Virus record (IMG/VR): IMGVR_UViG_3300006919_000157
Span: 1 to 37,086 of that record
Length of the DNA: 37,086 nt
DNA from: a virus
Reading direction: 5' to 3' (one strand)
Below, one piece after another: positions 16,184 to 24,960 of the stretch. Position numbers and translations under genes: made by a program. Below the pieces are notes generated by a model. It was not told the origin of the DNA. It did no database searches and was given only the letters and a program-made list of their open reading frames with translations. Every line of letters begins with the position of its first letter. The first letter of the stretch is position 1.

Positions 16184-17019
16184 CCGAATAACCCCGCGGT
16201 CTTAGCGCCTGCCGCTGCTGACAAGCCTGCAATACCCAAACCTAAATATGTCTGAGCAGGTGAAACACTAGGGGAGGTAGCCGTAGCAATAGTCTGCTGT
16301 GACGTAGGTGCCCCTTTGTAAATATCTGACAAGAAGCCGTAGCGCTGATATGGCTCATACAACTGCGCCAAATCGCTCTGTCTCTTGGCCTCAAGCTCGG
16401 CCTGCTGTTGCGCCTGAAGCTGCTTACCAATATCCATTTGTGTCTGGATATCCATAAGGGACTGCTTTTGAGCCTGCTCACCAAGCGCAGCCTGACGAAG
16501 ACCCAAAGTTCCCAGTGACTCGGCTTGTGCCAACTGTTGCTTTTGCGCCTGCAAAAAGTTTTGTGCCTGAGACTGAGCTAAAGCAGATGCGCGGTTACGC
16601 GCTATCTCTTGTTGTGCAATAGCCGCCCGGCTACCACCAAAGGCAGAAGGCCCGCCTGCTTGACCAACAGCCGCCAGATTTGCTTTTTGTGCCTCAATAT
16701 CGTATGCGCGGTTGATTTCGTCCTGAACCGCTCTTTGGAACGGGTTCATGAATTGTGCAATGCCGGACGGATCCAAAGCTGAGTAAGCATCACCTAGCGA
16801 GTAGCCCGCACCTGTAAGATATGGCTGATACCCGCCGATACCACCCATTGCAGGAGAAGCCGCGCCAATAGCCTGCTGTTGCAGACCAGACATCTCCGCG
16901 ACCTGCTGGATAGGCAGGGTAATCGGTTGGTCCGCTAGTTTCTTTGCTGATTCCAGAAGCCCAAGTTTATAGGCTTCAATCTCGGGGGCTTCGCGGACAA
17001 TTTCGGTAGTAGTAGCCAT
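16180..17019 (-). CDS. Gln/Ala-rich helical virion-type protein, 279 aa
   Basis: Probable internal virion protein. The sequence is mainly amphipathic helix rich in Gln and Ala: VAEMSGLQQQAIGAASPAM, then YQPYLTGAGYSLGDA, FMNPFQRAVQDEINRAYDIE and a long coiled coil full of AQ repeats. It ends in a hydrophobic Gly/Ala segment LGLGIAGLSAAAGAKTAGLFG that could be membrane-active. The phrase FMNPFxxxVxDxI recurs in phage structural proteins as I recall. Size and composition are similar to small ejection proteins such as T7 gp14, but no homology can be claimed. ATG 17019 shares one base with the upstream stop (TAATG), and its own stop overlaps the next start. Confidence 0.65.
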   Translation of the reverse strand: MATTTEIVREAPEIEAYKLGLLESAKKLADQPITLPIQQVAEMSGLQQQAIGAASPAMGGIGGYQPYLTGAGYSLGDAYSALDPSGIAQFMNPFQRAVQDEINRAYDIEAQKANLAAVGQAGGPSAFGGSRAAIAQQEIARNRASALAQSQAQNFLQAQKQQLAQAESLGTLGLRQAALGEQAQKQSLMDIQTQMDIGKQLQAQQQAELEAKRQSDLAQLYEPYQRYGFLSDIYKGAPTSQQTIATATSPSVSPAQTYLGLGIAGLSAAAGAKTAGLFG

Positions 17020-18794
17020 TACGCCATTGCCTTCCCTCTAGCTTCAAGTCCACGCATCATATCATACATACGGTTGATGCCGACCTGATTGTTTCCGTTA
17101 CCTAAACCCTTTACCGCGTTTGTGGTCATAACAAACTCACCGGGCATCAGCATAGCTCTTACGCTATCCTGCCCCGGAATACCTTCGTCTGGCATGATGC
17201 CACCTACGCGGCGTGGGAAGATCTCACCGCCGTCTGCTACTGCCTGAATTGGACGGGCAGCTAATGCACCGGGACGCAAGAACGGGTTCTGGTTAAAGTA
17301 GTCTAGCGGGTTATACGCATAGTCCGTGCCGACTACATACTGACCCGTAGAGGTCATTGGGCTTTCAGTGTTACCTGTTACCAAATACTTGCCCGGATCT
17401 TCTGCCATAAGATCCACACCAGTTGGACCCTGCAACTCTTGTATTGTTGGTTCATCTTCCGGTTCGGGGGTGTCAAACATGCCGCCAGCATATGCCGCGC
17501 CGCCTGCCAAAGCCAGTGACGGACCATATGTGCGAAGTAAGCCGGGGGTTAGTTCTTCGGTAGCGGCCTTAATCGCCGCGTCACTACTTAACTGTAGACC
17601 CGCCTGCTGCGCTTGAGCAACTTTTTCTCCAGCTAACTTATAGATTTCGGCATCAGTCGGAGTCCCGCCGGTCAATAAGTCCATACCCTTCTGACCATAA
17701 TCCATTACCGTTTCGGCACCACCACTTATTTTGTCCATCAAAGAGATCTGCTCTGGCGGAGGCCTGAAGCTTGTAACATCCTGTGGAGGCGGCGGCGCGG
17801 TCGCATAAAGTGCATCACCGGTCGGCATTGCTTGCGGGTCTGGACCGTACAACTGAGTGCTCATATCTGAAGCCAACGGAGGCTTACTCATACCGGGGGC
17901 GGCATCGCTAGGAAGCGTTGTAGCTTGAGTAGCAGCAACCTGCGGATCCGTCACGGGGGCATTTCCATAATCAGGGTAAGCCGCTGCCGCTGGGTCCATA
18001 GTAACAGCATCATAACCGGATTGACCAAACTGACCAGAAGCAAGCTGCTGGCCAGCCGTCTTCAAGTTAGACAATTTAGCCGCGTCCTGAATACCTTTCA
18101 TAGCGCCTTCACTAAAGGAGCCACCAGCTTTAGCGGCTTGCATACCACCACCAATAGCAGCAGTTGCGCCACCGATAGCGCCACCAATCAAAGCATTCTT
18201 AAAGGCGTCTTTCAGGCTTCCACCTTGTATTAACGTGCCAATGCCTGATCCAAGAGCGCCTGAATAAATAGCACCAAGACCGGGGAACATAGCGTTAAGA
18301 GCAAACGGGATAATTACCGGAGCGGCCTTCTTAATTATTTTGGCTACCCCCTTAACCGCCTTCTTTACGCCTTTAGCTATCTTAGAAGCGGCCTTTTTGA
18401 CGCCTTTGAATATCTTCTTTAAGAAAAACTCAGGCATACCTGTTTCAGGGTTGATGGAGTTTACACCAGAGCCAACAACATACCGCTCGGGGTCTTCTAC
18501 ACCTAGCTCACGCAAGTGATTGAATATAGATGTTTTTAGCTTCGGGTTCTGGTCAATCAGGGCTTTTGGGACAATCAATTCGCCAGTTTCGACGTGGGCA
18601 ACAGTATCATCACCGTAACGACCATATGATGCCATCCGAGTTGCAATCGGCTGAAAAGTAGCGATACCAGCAGAACCGAACTCCTCTTCAGCTTCTGCCC
18701 GCTCTAGGGCCTCAATCTCATGGTCTTCCATGTAGAAATCGGCAATGCCCCCAGCCGGGAACTCAAATTCTTCTTTTAGTGCTTGTTTTGCCAT
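17019..18794 (-). CDS. virion-type protein with cationic amphipathic, membrane-active-like segment, 591 aa
   Basis: Likely internal or tail-tip protein. Two copies of a motif often seen in large phage tail proteins flank the protein: HVETGELIVPKALI near residue 70 and AMLMPGEFVMTTNAVKG near the C-terminus. Between them, starting about residue 122, lies a striking Lys-rich amphipathic stretch FLKKIFKGVKKAASKIAKG, continued with KKAVKGVAKIIKKA, then a hydrophobic Pro/Gly region (APVIIPFALNAMFPGLGAIY) and Gly-rich GGAIGGATAAIGGGM. This resembles pore-forming or antimicrobial peptides and could help membrane passage during infection (inference). The rest is Pro/Gln/Asp-rich linker. ATG 18794 follows the only sizeable gap of the late block and has no strong Shine-Dalgarno. 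Confidence 0.65.
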   Translation of the reverse strand: MAKQALKEEFEFPAGGIADFYMEDHEIEALERAEAEEEFGSAGIATFQPIATRMASYGRYGDDTVAHVETGELIVPKALIDQNPKLKTSIFNHLRELGVEDPERYVVGSGVNSINPETGMPEFFLKKIFKGVKKAASKIAKGVKKAVKGVAKIIKKAAPVIIPFALNAMFPGLGAIYSGALGSGIGTLIQGGSLKDAFKNALIGGAIGGATAAIGGGMQAAKAGGSFSEGAMKGIQDAAKLSNLKTAGQQLASGQFGQSGYDAVTMDPAAAAYPDYGNAPVTDPQVAATQATTLPSDAAPGMSKPPLASDMSTQLYGPDPQAMPTGDALYATAPPPPQDVTSFRPPPEQISLMDKISGGAETVMDYGQKGMDLLTGGTPTDAEIYKLAGEKVAQAQQAGLQLSSDAAIKAATEELTPGLLRTYGPSLALAGGAAYAGGMFDTPEPEDEPTIQELQGPTGVDLMAEDPGKYLVTGNTESPMTSTGQYVVGTDYAYNPLDYFNQNPFLRPGALAARPIQAVADGGEIFPRRVGGIMPDEGIPGQDSVRAMLMPGEFVMTTNAVKGLGNGNNQVGINRMYDMMRGLEARGKAMA

Positions 18795-18854
18795 GCTGTT
18801 AACCCGATTAAGCTATAGTTTTTGTAATATACAATGTTTTTTCCCATACGTCCA
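18795..18854 (-). other. 60-base AT-rich gap, largest in the late block
   Basis: Non-coding stretch between the 76-aa and 591-aa genes. On the minus strand it contains a small inverted repeat TTGTA-TAT-TACAA and A/T-rich flanks. I find no convincing -35/-10 pair and no U-run terminator. It could carry a processing site or a phage-specific promoter, but nothing in it decides. Confidence 0.3.
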
Positions 18855-19085
18855 TCATGAGACGATCTTTACTGTGCCGCTATCGTTATATAATGCACCA
18901 CTTTCTAGGCCCGTGGGCGACGTAGGTAGTTGCGTGAGCGTTATTTTGGTGCCACGCATCTCACCGGGGTTCTGCAACTGTATCACAAGTTGCGTCAATG
19001 ACCGAACCATCTCATCAAAATACTGCCGGTCATACTCTTCCGGCGGCAACGGAAACTGCGGTGGTACAAGTTCGCGCCCACTCAT
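18855..19085 (-). CDS. small conserved virion-associated-type protein, 76 aa
   Basis: Short protein beginning MSGRELVPPQFPLPPEEYD, with a helix YFDEMVRSLTQLVIQLQNPG and a beta end GLESGALYNDSGTVKIV. I recall similar 70-100 aa proteins (Pro-rich start, one helix, then LPTSPTGLxxGxLYND) beside tail protein genes of marine phages, always unnamed. The final GLxxGxLYNDxGTVKI phrase also resembles short beta-prism segments in phage fibres. The start overlaps the upstream tail gene stop by four bases (ATGA). Tail accessory or chaperone role is only a guess. Confidence 0.65.
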   Translation of the reverse strand: MSGRELVPPQFPLPPEEYDRQYFDEMVRSLTQLVIQLQNPGEMRGTKITLTQLPTSPTGLESGALYNDSGTVKIVS

Positions 19086-20779
19086 CGTCTACCGTCCGCC
19101 TGTATCTCAAGCCGTGGTGCGCCTAACCGCCAAAATACACCCTGATTGTCCGACTCCACCCTCAAACCAAACGAGCGACCTCTAAGTCTGGTATGATTTT
19201 GCGTCGTGGTATCCGTCACAGTTAGCGGCTTAGATGTAGTAAACCCTGTCCCCGGGAAGCGCTGGGCCTTCAAAGTAAATGTAACCTCTTTTGTCGCTCC
19301 ACTAGCCGACCGGTCAAAGTTGATATCAGGTATCATGCGGCGCACAAACAAGAAGTCCTCGCCGTCCTGTATGTCGATAGGCGCAGACTCAATAAATGCA
19401 GTAAACGCCTCGCCATCCGCATCAACCCCAAGCTCATGGTTGTAAAGCCTGTTCGGTGTATCAGGATTTGTTTCTGACGTAGTAGCCATCGGGAACTCGT
19501 TCAGGCCGCGGTCAAGCCACGTGGTCCGCTCCAAATTACCAACGTACCAGATCTGCTGCTCGTAATTATACACAACATATCTGTCGTTTTCGTCTGTGCC
19601 CCCGTTAGCGGCAGAATTTGTGTCAGATGGATAGAACCAGAACACCTCACCAAAGGCTGCGTTTGATCCGGCAAACACTTTGTCTTGTTGCTGCGAGTTA
19701 AAATCTTCAAACACATAGTCTCTTACCGGACAAGGCAGAGGCTGTACCCTGCCGTCGTAGATGTAAAACCGGTTCTGACCCATCCAGAACACGGCGTCCC
19801 CAACGGCTACGGCTGAGTTTATGCCAATGATACTGGTCTGATTAGATAACTGAGTAACACCAAAAGTAAATGGCGCACCGATAAACTGTAACGAATGCAC
19901 AGAACTATCTGTCAAAACAACTATCTCACGACGGGTCTCAACAGCCTGTATGATCTCGGATCCGTTACCCAACCGTATGTCGCCCGCACTATTGGTTGCA
20001 GTTGGTAGCCAGTCCTTCGCATTTTCTTGTGAGCTAAAACGTATGAGCAAAGGATCGCGGACCGTGGACCCTATTGGTGTGGCCCCGAATGCTAGTACGT
20101 GACGGTCTCTATCGGATACAGCAACCTGACGCGCTAATGACGGAGCGTTACTATCGTAATGTGTAAGCAGTAGCCCACGAGAAGAGATGCCTAGCGTTGC
20201 GTCCCAGTAATATATTGGGCCGTCTACAAGGTTGTATATCAAGTCCTCGCCAAAGTTGTCTTGCTTCCAAAGACGGATGCGGTCCGTGGTTACTACGTTT
20301 GCGGCACTGCCCCACGCTCCACGGCCCCATGTGCCTGCACCCCAGCCAACACCTCCCGTTGCGATATCTAGACCAATACTGATTTCGTAAGCTACGTTGG
20401 CTTTACCTGATTGAACCACACTGTGTTGCGCGGGGGACGGTAAATTAAACGTATACTGCGCCGCAGTGACACGAGTAAGGACGTGCTCACCATTTAGCAA
20501 ATCGACCAAATCCGTGTACACGCCTGTTCCAAAAGTAAAGTCAGACAGGACTACGGTGTCCCCGGTTATAGAACCGAAGTTAGAATGGTTTACCGTCACC
20601 AAGGTGCTGCCTTGTGTGGTGGTGAAATCTAAAAGAAATGAAACAGGTATGCTGGTCTGAATTACAGGACTGCCTGTGGCTCCTGTACCGAGGACCGCGG
20701 TTGGTGTTGGTGTGACATTGAAGCCATGGGCTACTGCGGTTAAGCCTATGCCAGTTACTGCTACTGTGATACTAGCCAT
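19082..20779 (-). CDS. tail tubular protein B-like, C-terminal part, 565 aa
   Basis: Main part of a podovirus tail nozzle-type protein (T7 gp12 / P22 gp10 functional class). Diagnostic phrases: GWGAGTWGRGAWG, RIRLWKQDNFGEDLIYN, PIYYWDAT, APSLARQVAVSDRDRHVLAF, IRFSSQENAKDWLP, the six-bladed-propeller-like phrases FWMGQNRFYIYDGRVQPLPC and VRDYVFEDFN, then IWYVGNLERTTWLDRG. In related marine phages as I recall, this is a single ORF of about 700 aa starting with the sequence encoded here by the preceding gene. It begins at ATG 20779, seven bases after that gene's stop and in another frame, with AGGTG four bases upstream. So it is either a true split gene or a frameshift. Confidence 0.8.
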   Translation of the reverse strand: MASITVAVTGIGLTAVAHGFNVTPTPTAVLGTGATGSPVIQTSIPVSFLLDFTTTQGSTLVTVNHSNFGSITGDTVVLSDFTFGTGVYTDLVDLLNGEHVLTRVTAAQYTFNLPSPAQHSVVQSGKANVAYEISIGLDIATGGVGWGAGTWGRGAWGSAANVVTTDRIRLWKQDNFGEDLIYNLVDGPIYYWDATLGISSRGLLLTHYDSNAPSLARQVAVSDRDRHVLAFGATPIGSTVRDPLLIRFSSQENAKDWLPTATNSAGDIRLGNGSEIIQAVETRREIVVLTDSSVHSLQFIGAPFTFGVTQLSNQTSIIGINSAVAVGDAVFWMGQNRFYIYDGRVQPLPCPVRDYVFEDFNSQQQDKVFAGSNAAFGEVFWFYPSDTNSAANGGTDENDRYVVYNYEQQIWYVGNLERTTWLDRGLNEFPMATTSETNPDTPNRLYNHELGVDADGEAFTAFIESAPIDIQDGEDFLFVRRMIPDINFDRSASGATKEVTFTLKAQRFPGTGFTTSKPLTVTDTTTQNHTRLRGRSFGLRVESDNQGVFWRLGAPRLEIQADGRR

Positions 20780-20786
20780 GCCGCAC

Positions 20787-21278
20787 CTATGACGTTGCTA
20801 TTACTACACTACCCACCGAAGAAACTGCCGGGACCCCGGCGCTAATTGTGTTGGTAAATAGTATATTAACAGAACCAAGGCCCCCTTGTCCCTGCAATAA
20901 TGCACTTTGGAACGGCTCTGTTCTGACGGTCTCATCACCAAGAGACAATGTAGCGCTAACTCCTGTGAGCTCTACGGGCAAGGCTACACTGAAGCGTATC
21001 GGGGTTATGTTGTTATAGATGCCCCCGGACTCAATATAGTATTTCTTTGTGGTCCCCATACCGACGTAGGGTACGCCATCAAGAGACTGCCACGCATGTA
21101 GAGATCTAGGAGTGCCCACAAAGCTTGCCGACGGGGTTTTATTTTGCCACCCACCAATCTTTTCAGGATACCCAAAGCGAAAACGCACCTTGTCGCTATC
21201 AACCCAGCCGCCTTCGTTAGAATACGCGGTAGTATCCTTTACGACTCCCGGCTTGAATTGCAGCTTGGTTAACGGCAT
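20787..21278 (-). CDS. tail tubular protein B-like, N-terminal part, 163 aa
   Basis: N-terminal segment of the tail nozzle protein: MPLTKLQFKPGVVKDTTAYS, then GGWVDSDKVRFRFGYPEKIGGW and SLHAWQSLDGVPYVGMGT, a pattern I know as the start of the full-length protein in marine podoviruses. After residue 100 the sequence becomes Ig-repeat-like (LTGVSATLSLGDETV, GLGSVNILFTN, VSSVGSVVIATS) and ends at TAG 20787. The start ATG shares bases with the preceding stop (TGATG). The other part begins eight bases on in a different frame. A TAG in the downstream frame and this TAG lie only eight bases apart, so one indel between them would join both parts. Confidence 0.75.
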   Translation of the reverse strand: MPLTKLQFKPGVVKDTTAYSNEGGWVDSDKVRFRFGYPEKIGGWQNKTPSASFVGTPRSLHAWQSLDGVPYVGMGTTKKYYIESGGIYNNITPIRFSVALPVELTGVSATLSLGDETVRTEPFQSALLQGQGGLGSVNILFTNTISAGVPAVSSVGSVVIATS

Positions 21279-21472
21279 CAGTTAGCATCCGCTATGGTCA
21301 GGGTGCCAGCTTCTACCATATCCATTATTTTGTTATAGGAATCACGGCTGGTGTCAACGGGGATGTGTTTGCGTAACTCATGACCTGCTTCATTTGTGCC
21401 TAGATTTAACTGTATATGAGTTTTTATAGTTCCATCAAAGTCATATAAATACTTCGCACTAACTATGTTCAT
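21278..21472 (-). CDS. small conserved phage protein, 64 aa
   Basis: A 64-aa protein: MNIVSAKYLYDFDGTIKTHI, then a central polar stretch with HIPVDTSRDSYNKIMDMVEA and the ending GTLTIADAN. I recall this layout (small beta start, VPxDxxNxxYxxIxxxVxxGxLxIxD end) from many phages of marine bacteria near fibre or tail genes; no function known. It resembles short tail-assembly type proteins encoded beside fibre genes. The start overlaps the fibre stop by four bases (ATGA) and its stop overlaps the next start. Confidence 0.7.
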   Translation of the reverse strand: MNIVSAKYLYDFDGTIKTHIQLNLGTNEAGHELRKHIPVDTSRDSYNKIMDMVEAGTLTIADAN

Positions 21473-22515
21473 AGTTCAGCCTCCGCAATAAAATCGTAAA
21501 TTAACCAACTATCATCATCGCTATCATAAAGTTGAACGCCTCCAGCGTTACTAAAATCAGAAGTTGTCGCACCGCCAGAGGCAGTATAAGTTAAATCAGG
21601 ATTAGCCCTCATCATAACTGGATATTGAAAGGTTACAAAACTTCTGGCTGGTGAAATAGTAGAGTTGTAAGTAGCGCAGTGCAGATAAGTAGAACCATTA
21701 GCATCCACCCCTACACTACCATCACCGTATCTTGCCTGTGCGTAACAATACCGCTGACACCTAGCCAACTCATCGCCATAGCTTCTGTGTTCAAACGGCG
21801 TGGCTGTATCGCCTACTTCTAGCTGTACGCCTGTGATGTAGAAGGTTGCTGAAGCTGAACCTATCCAAGCGGCTTGATTAGATGTTTCCCACTTTTCGCC
21901 AGCAGTCCACGCACCAGCCGTGCCTTGATAATCTGTACCAGAGCCAAACCCCCAATAAATACGCAAACCATTGCCATTAGTCTTGTTCCAACTACCTGTT
22001 GTGTCGCCAGATGTAATGGTAATAGTTTTCTTTTCCCAAGTGTTTGCAGATGAAATTGTGTACTCGTATATGTAATGCCTAGAAGCTGTTGTTGAGTAAA
22101 GCGCACCACAATATGTGCCAGCCAAGCTAGACTTTACCCAGAAAGATAGAGTGACTGCTTTAGCATCACTATGTCCGTATCCAAGCTGTGAAACAGTATA
22201 TCCCTCTAAGTCTGTAGCCCATCTATAATTATCGCTAGCCGCAACAGAACCATCTGTAGCTGTGTTTGTTAGCTTTGCACTAAACTCAAATTCATTGTTT
22301 GGAACATCTGTAGACTGTTCAACGGTAAATGTACCGCCGCCATTTGCCCAACCTTTGAAACGGTCAGCCGCAAAAATGTCATTACCGTTAACAGTTGTTG
22401 CGCTGGTTCCGCGCTGGAAAACAGAAAACGCACCATTGATGATGAGGTTGCGACCTGTCAGGCCACCCGCGTCTGCACTACCAGCTAAATCTGCAAAATC
22501 TCTTGCTCTACTCAT
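21469..22515 (-). CDS. tail fibre / carbohydrate-binding protein, 348 aa
   Basis: Probable receptor-binding or fibre protein. After a short helix MSRARDFADLAGSADAGGL, which may attach it to the tail, comes the phage-fibre signature NLIINGAFSVFQRGTS, then a beta-sandwich resembling a carbohydrate-binding module (FTVEQSTDVPNNEFEFSAKL, VTLSFWVKSSLAGTY, FYITGVQLEVGDTATPFEHR) and the fibre phrase RSYGDELARCQRYCYAQ. The remaining C-terminus is beta-rich and likely faces the receptor. Such ORFs occur in phages of many marine and enteric hosts. Neighbouring genes are also fibre genes. Receptor specificity cannot be read from sequence. Confidence 0.8.
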   Translation of the reverse strand: MSRARDFADLAGSADAGGLTGRNLIINGAFSVFQRGTSATTVNGNDIFAADRFKGWANGGGTFTVEQSTDVPNNEFEFSAKLTNTATDGSVAASDNYRWATDLEGYTVSQLGYGHSDAKAVTLSFWVKSSLAGTYCGALYSTTASRHYIYEYTISSANTWEKKTITITSGDTTGSWNKTNGNGLRIYWGFGSGTDYQGTAGAWTAGEKWETSNQAAWIGSASATFYITGVQLEVGDTATPFEHRSYGDELARCQRYCYAQARYGDGSVGVDANGSTYLHCATYNSTISPARSFVTFQYPVMMRANPDLTYTASGGATTSDFSNAGGVQLYDSDDDSWLIYDFIAEAEL

Positions 22516-22524
22516 TTCTTACTC

Positions 22525-24951
22525 CTATCGCGCATTGGCGTATTTGAATGGGGCCTCTGCAAAGGCGAGGTAGATGAATTTGTCATTACTACCATTTACA
22601 GAATTGTGACTAGACCTCCACTTAAAACCGTTTGAAACAAAGTCAACATAAAGTGATGTCCCTGTGTTGTCGCCGTCAGTAGAACTAGGATACAAAGCTG
22701 TAGTGTTCACGTTATAAGCAACCCTCTTTGAATCCCATATTGCCCAGTGTGTAACATCAGCAGTGTTCTTAATCATAACCAAAGCTGGCCTAAACCCTGT
22801 GTAGACAAACGGGCCATCTGTGGCAGCGTTGCCGACATATGAGCCGCATTTCAGGTGGCCTTCGGTGTTTGCAAAACAGTAGGCTATTAGATTGTTGGTA
22901 GAACCATTGGCCTCGCTATTTGAACTTACATAAAATACGCTAGAGTCTGGCTGTGTGCTTTGCCAATAATTCGTACTAACAACGCCTGTCGTATTTTCAA
23001 GAAGCAAGGTTTGACTTGCAGTCAGACTAGAATGTCTAACAAGCCAAGATGACACAATGCTTCTGTTCTTGACAATAACAAGGTCAGGCGCACTAGACAA
23101 ACCGTGACCAACAGTCGCATTAGCACCTGTGCCAGTGTAGGACACTATGCTAAACCCAGCATCAGGGGCAGCCGATACGCTTGACGTAATGCTGCCATCA
23201 GTGTTGCTGACCGCCGTACCGCCAGCTTTCCAAGACCAAGCAACAAATGTTCCGCCGCTGTCGTTTACAGAAACCTGATTGCTTGGCCCTGTTGTAAAAC
23301 CATCACTGTCAAATGATTGAATATCATTTGTTCCTGTTGATGTAGATTCAGCATCTGTCCTGTTTGTAACTAAATTTTTTGTATTACCCCGAACACTGTC
23401 AACAATAGCATTGCTGAAATTTTGCGCACTATCTCTACGCTTAATCCATAGCCAGTCTGGTGTAAATGAAAGGCCGTTTACCTCTAGATCAGTGCTTCCA
23501 GTTCCAGTGTATAAAAGCGTATTAAAGTAATCGTCAGCCTGTTCCGTGCTGTTCGGGCCGATGTCTGGCTCTACTATATTAGCCGCACAAAGTGAAATAT
23601 TGTTTGCGGCTTCGGCATAGTAAAAATCGCCAAAGCCATTTTGGTCAGCCGTATTTGATGAACCAGTCTTAGACCCTGCAAATGTACTGTCCTGTCCAAA
23701 ATTCCAATACATCCCATTTCCAGTTGCGCCTACTGCCCACGCGCCAAATTTGTATGACCCTGTTAATCCAGTGTATGGTGTTCCAACAGATGTGCCATTT
23801 AAGAAAAACTCAATCTGTCCGTTTCCAGCTTTGATGCTTATGATATCACCCACAACAGGGTTGTATCCAGACGCTGTTGTGGTAGTGTTATTATAAAAAT
23901 TGCCATTGCTGTACCAAGCAAGAAACCCTGTCCTATCAGTGCTATTATTTGAACCAGAATTTGACAAAGGTGCTATGCCGCCAGCGTATCCCTCTTGCGC
24001 AAGATGATATTCCGCATAATAAGTATCACTGTCAGATATCTCTGGGATTACCATTGTTGCAAAGGCCTTGTATGCAACAGAAGCTGAAAACCAACGTAAC
24101 CCACCTTCTTGCCATCCCAGATTTGGGCGGCTGTCGTTAAAGTTCAACGTACACCAATTATTAGTCGGGCTGTCCGGCACGACATCTTCTGCGGCAAAGC
24201 CAGAAACAGCAAAATTATTTCCGGCACCCGATTGGTCATCACCAATATTTGTCTGCGCTGTTATGCCTTGCGTTGTTGTAGCTGTGCCTGTTCCTTCGTA
24301 GGTCAAATAAAAGCCGTTAGTGCCATATGCGCCATCTGCTGTGTCGTATGCTTTTGGAACCCAGATACCGTTGATGGTTTCGCCAAAGCTGGTAGCGTCT
24401 AGGGCAGTGCCATCAATGAAATGAACCTCTGCCATATAAGCATTTATATAGCCTCCAGTGTCCCATCTACCGATTTGGTGTGGTATTGTAGAGTTTACAT
24501 AAGTGTCAGTGTTTGATGACGTATCAGTTGTAAGAGGTTGCTCAACACCATTCACATAAATAGCATTTGCTGATGTGCCAGTTGTTACGTCTACCTTTAG
24601 AACAATATGATACCACGCCCCAACATCCCTAAAAACAGAACTGGTAATCATTCTTACAGTAATTGAACCGCTAGTTTGACTGTAAAAATCTAAAGCACTA
24701 GCAGTGGTTTTCTGAAATGTGAATTGGTTGTTGCCATCAATCCTTGACCCAAAAATAATCTGTCCGTTTGTGTTGTCACAATTTTTATACCAAAAGGAAA
24801 GGGTAAATGTTCTTCTATTGCCAGCAGATGATGGTGTGCGAGTTAAATATGAGGTTGAACTATCAAACCTCAGAGACTGGTCAATGCTGTATGGGTAAAA
24901 ACTACCGCCGCTTGCATACATCCAATGTTGTGAACCTGCCGGACCAGACAT
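22525..24951 (-). CDS. LamG/SPRY-type multidomain fibre protein, copy A, 808 aa
   Basis: Large putative receptor-binding fibre. Domains: N-terminal tip SGGSFYPYSIDQSLRFD; a LamG/concanavalin-like domain (about 20-200; FTLSFWYKN, AIYVNGVEQPL, AEVHFIDGTALDATSFGE); the linker NGIWVPKAYD; a SPRY-like domain (about 260-430, containing TYYAEYHLAQEG and FFLNGTSVGTPYTGL); then two repeats of a beta module, each starting near DYFNTLLYTGTGS or SIVSYTGTGA and containing PDWLWIKRR or PDLVIVKNRS (a family I recall as DUF7483). It ends FIYLAFAEAPFKYANAR, identical to copy B. The second copy at 26799-29243 shares the same plan, so it is an internal duplication. Surface role is inferred. Confidence 0.8.
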   Translation of the reverse strand: MSGPAGSQHWMYASGGSFYPYSIDQSLRFDSSTSYLTRTPSSAGNRRTFTLSFWYKNCDNTNGQIIFGSRIDGNNQFTFQKTTASALDFYSQTSGSITVRMITSSVFRDVGAWYHIVLKVDVTTGTSANAIYVNGVEQPLTTDTSSNTDTYVNSTIPHQIGRWDTGGYINAYMAEVHFIDGTALDATSFGETINGIWVPKAYDTADGAYGTNGFYLTYEGTGTATTTQGITAQTNIGDDQSGAGNNFAVSGFAAEDVVPDSPTNNWCTLNFNDSRPNLGWQEGGLRWFSASVAYKAFATMVIPEISDSDTYYAEYHLAQEGYAGGIAPLSNSGSNNSTDRTGFLAWYSNGNFYNNTTTTASGYNPVVGDIISIKAGNGQIEFFLNGTSVGTPYTGLTGSYKFGAWAVGATGNGMYWNFGQDSTFAGSKTGSSNTADQNGFGDFYYAEAANNISLCAANIVEPDIGPNSTEQADDYFNTLLYTGTGSTDLEVNGLSFTPDWLWIKRRDSAQNFSNAIVDSVRGNTKNLVTNRTDAESTSTGTNDIQSFDSDGFTTGPSNQVSVNDSGGTFVAWSWKAGGTAVSNTDGSITSSVSAAPDAGFSIVSYTGTGANATVGHGLSSAPDLVIVKNRSIVSSWLVRHSSLTASQTLLLENTTGVVSTNYWQSTQPDSSVFYVSSNSEANGSTNNLIAYCFANTEGHLKCGSYVGNAATDGPFVYTGFRPALVMIKNTADVTHWAIWDSKRVAYNVNTTALYPSSTDGDNTGTSLYVDFVSNGFKWRSSHNSVNGSNDKFIYLAFAEAPFKYANAR

Positions 24952-24960
24952 ACGAACCTC

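Noticed and set aside
17019-18794. Tape measure protein of a long-tailed phage
   Set aside because: The PGEFVM-type motifs also occur in short-tailed phage proteins, the length is small and no other long-tail genes (sheath, tube, baseplate) are present.
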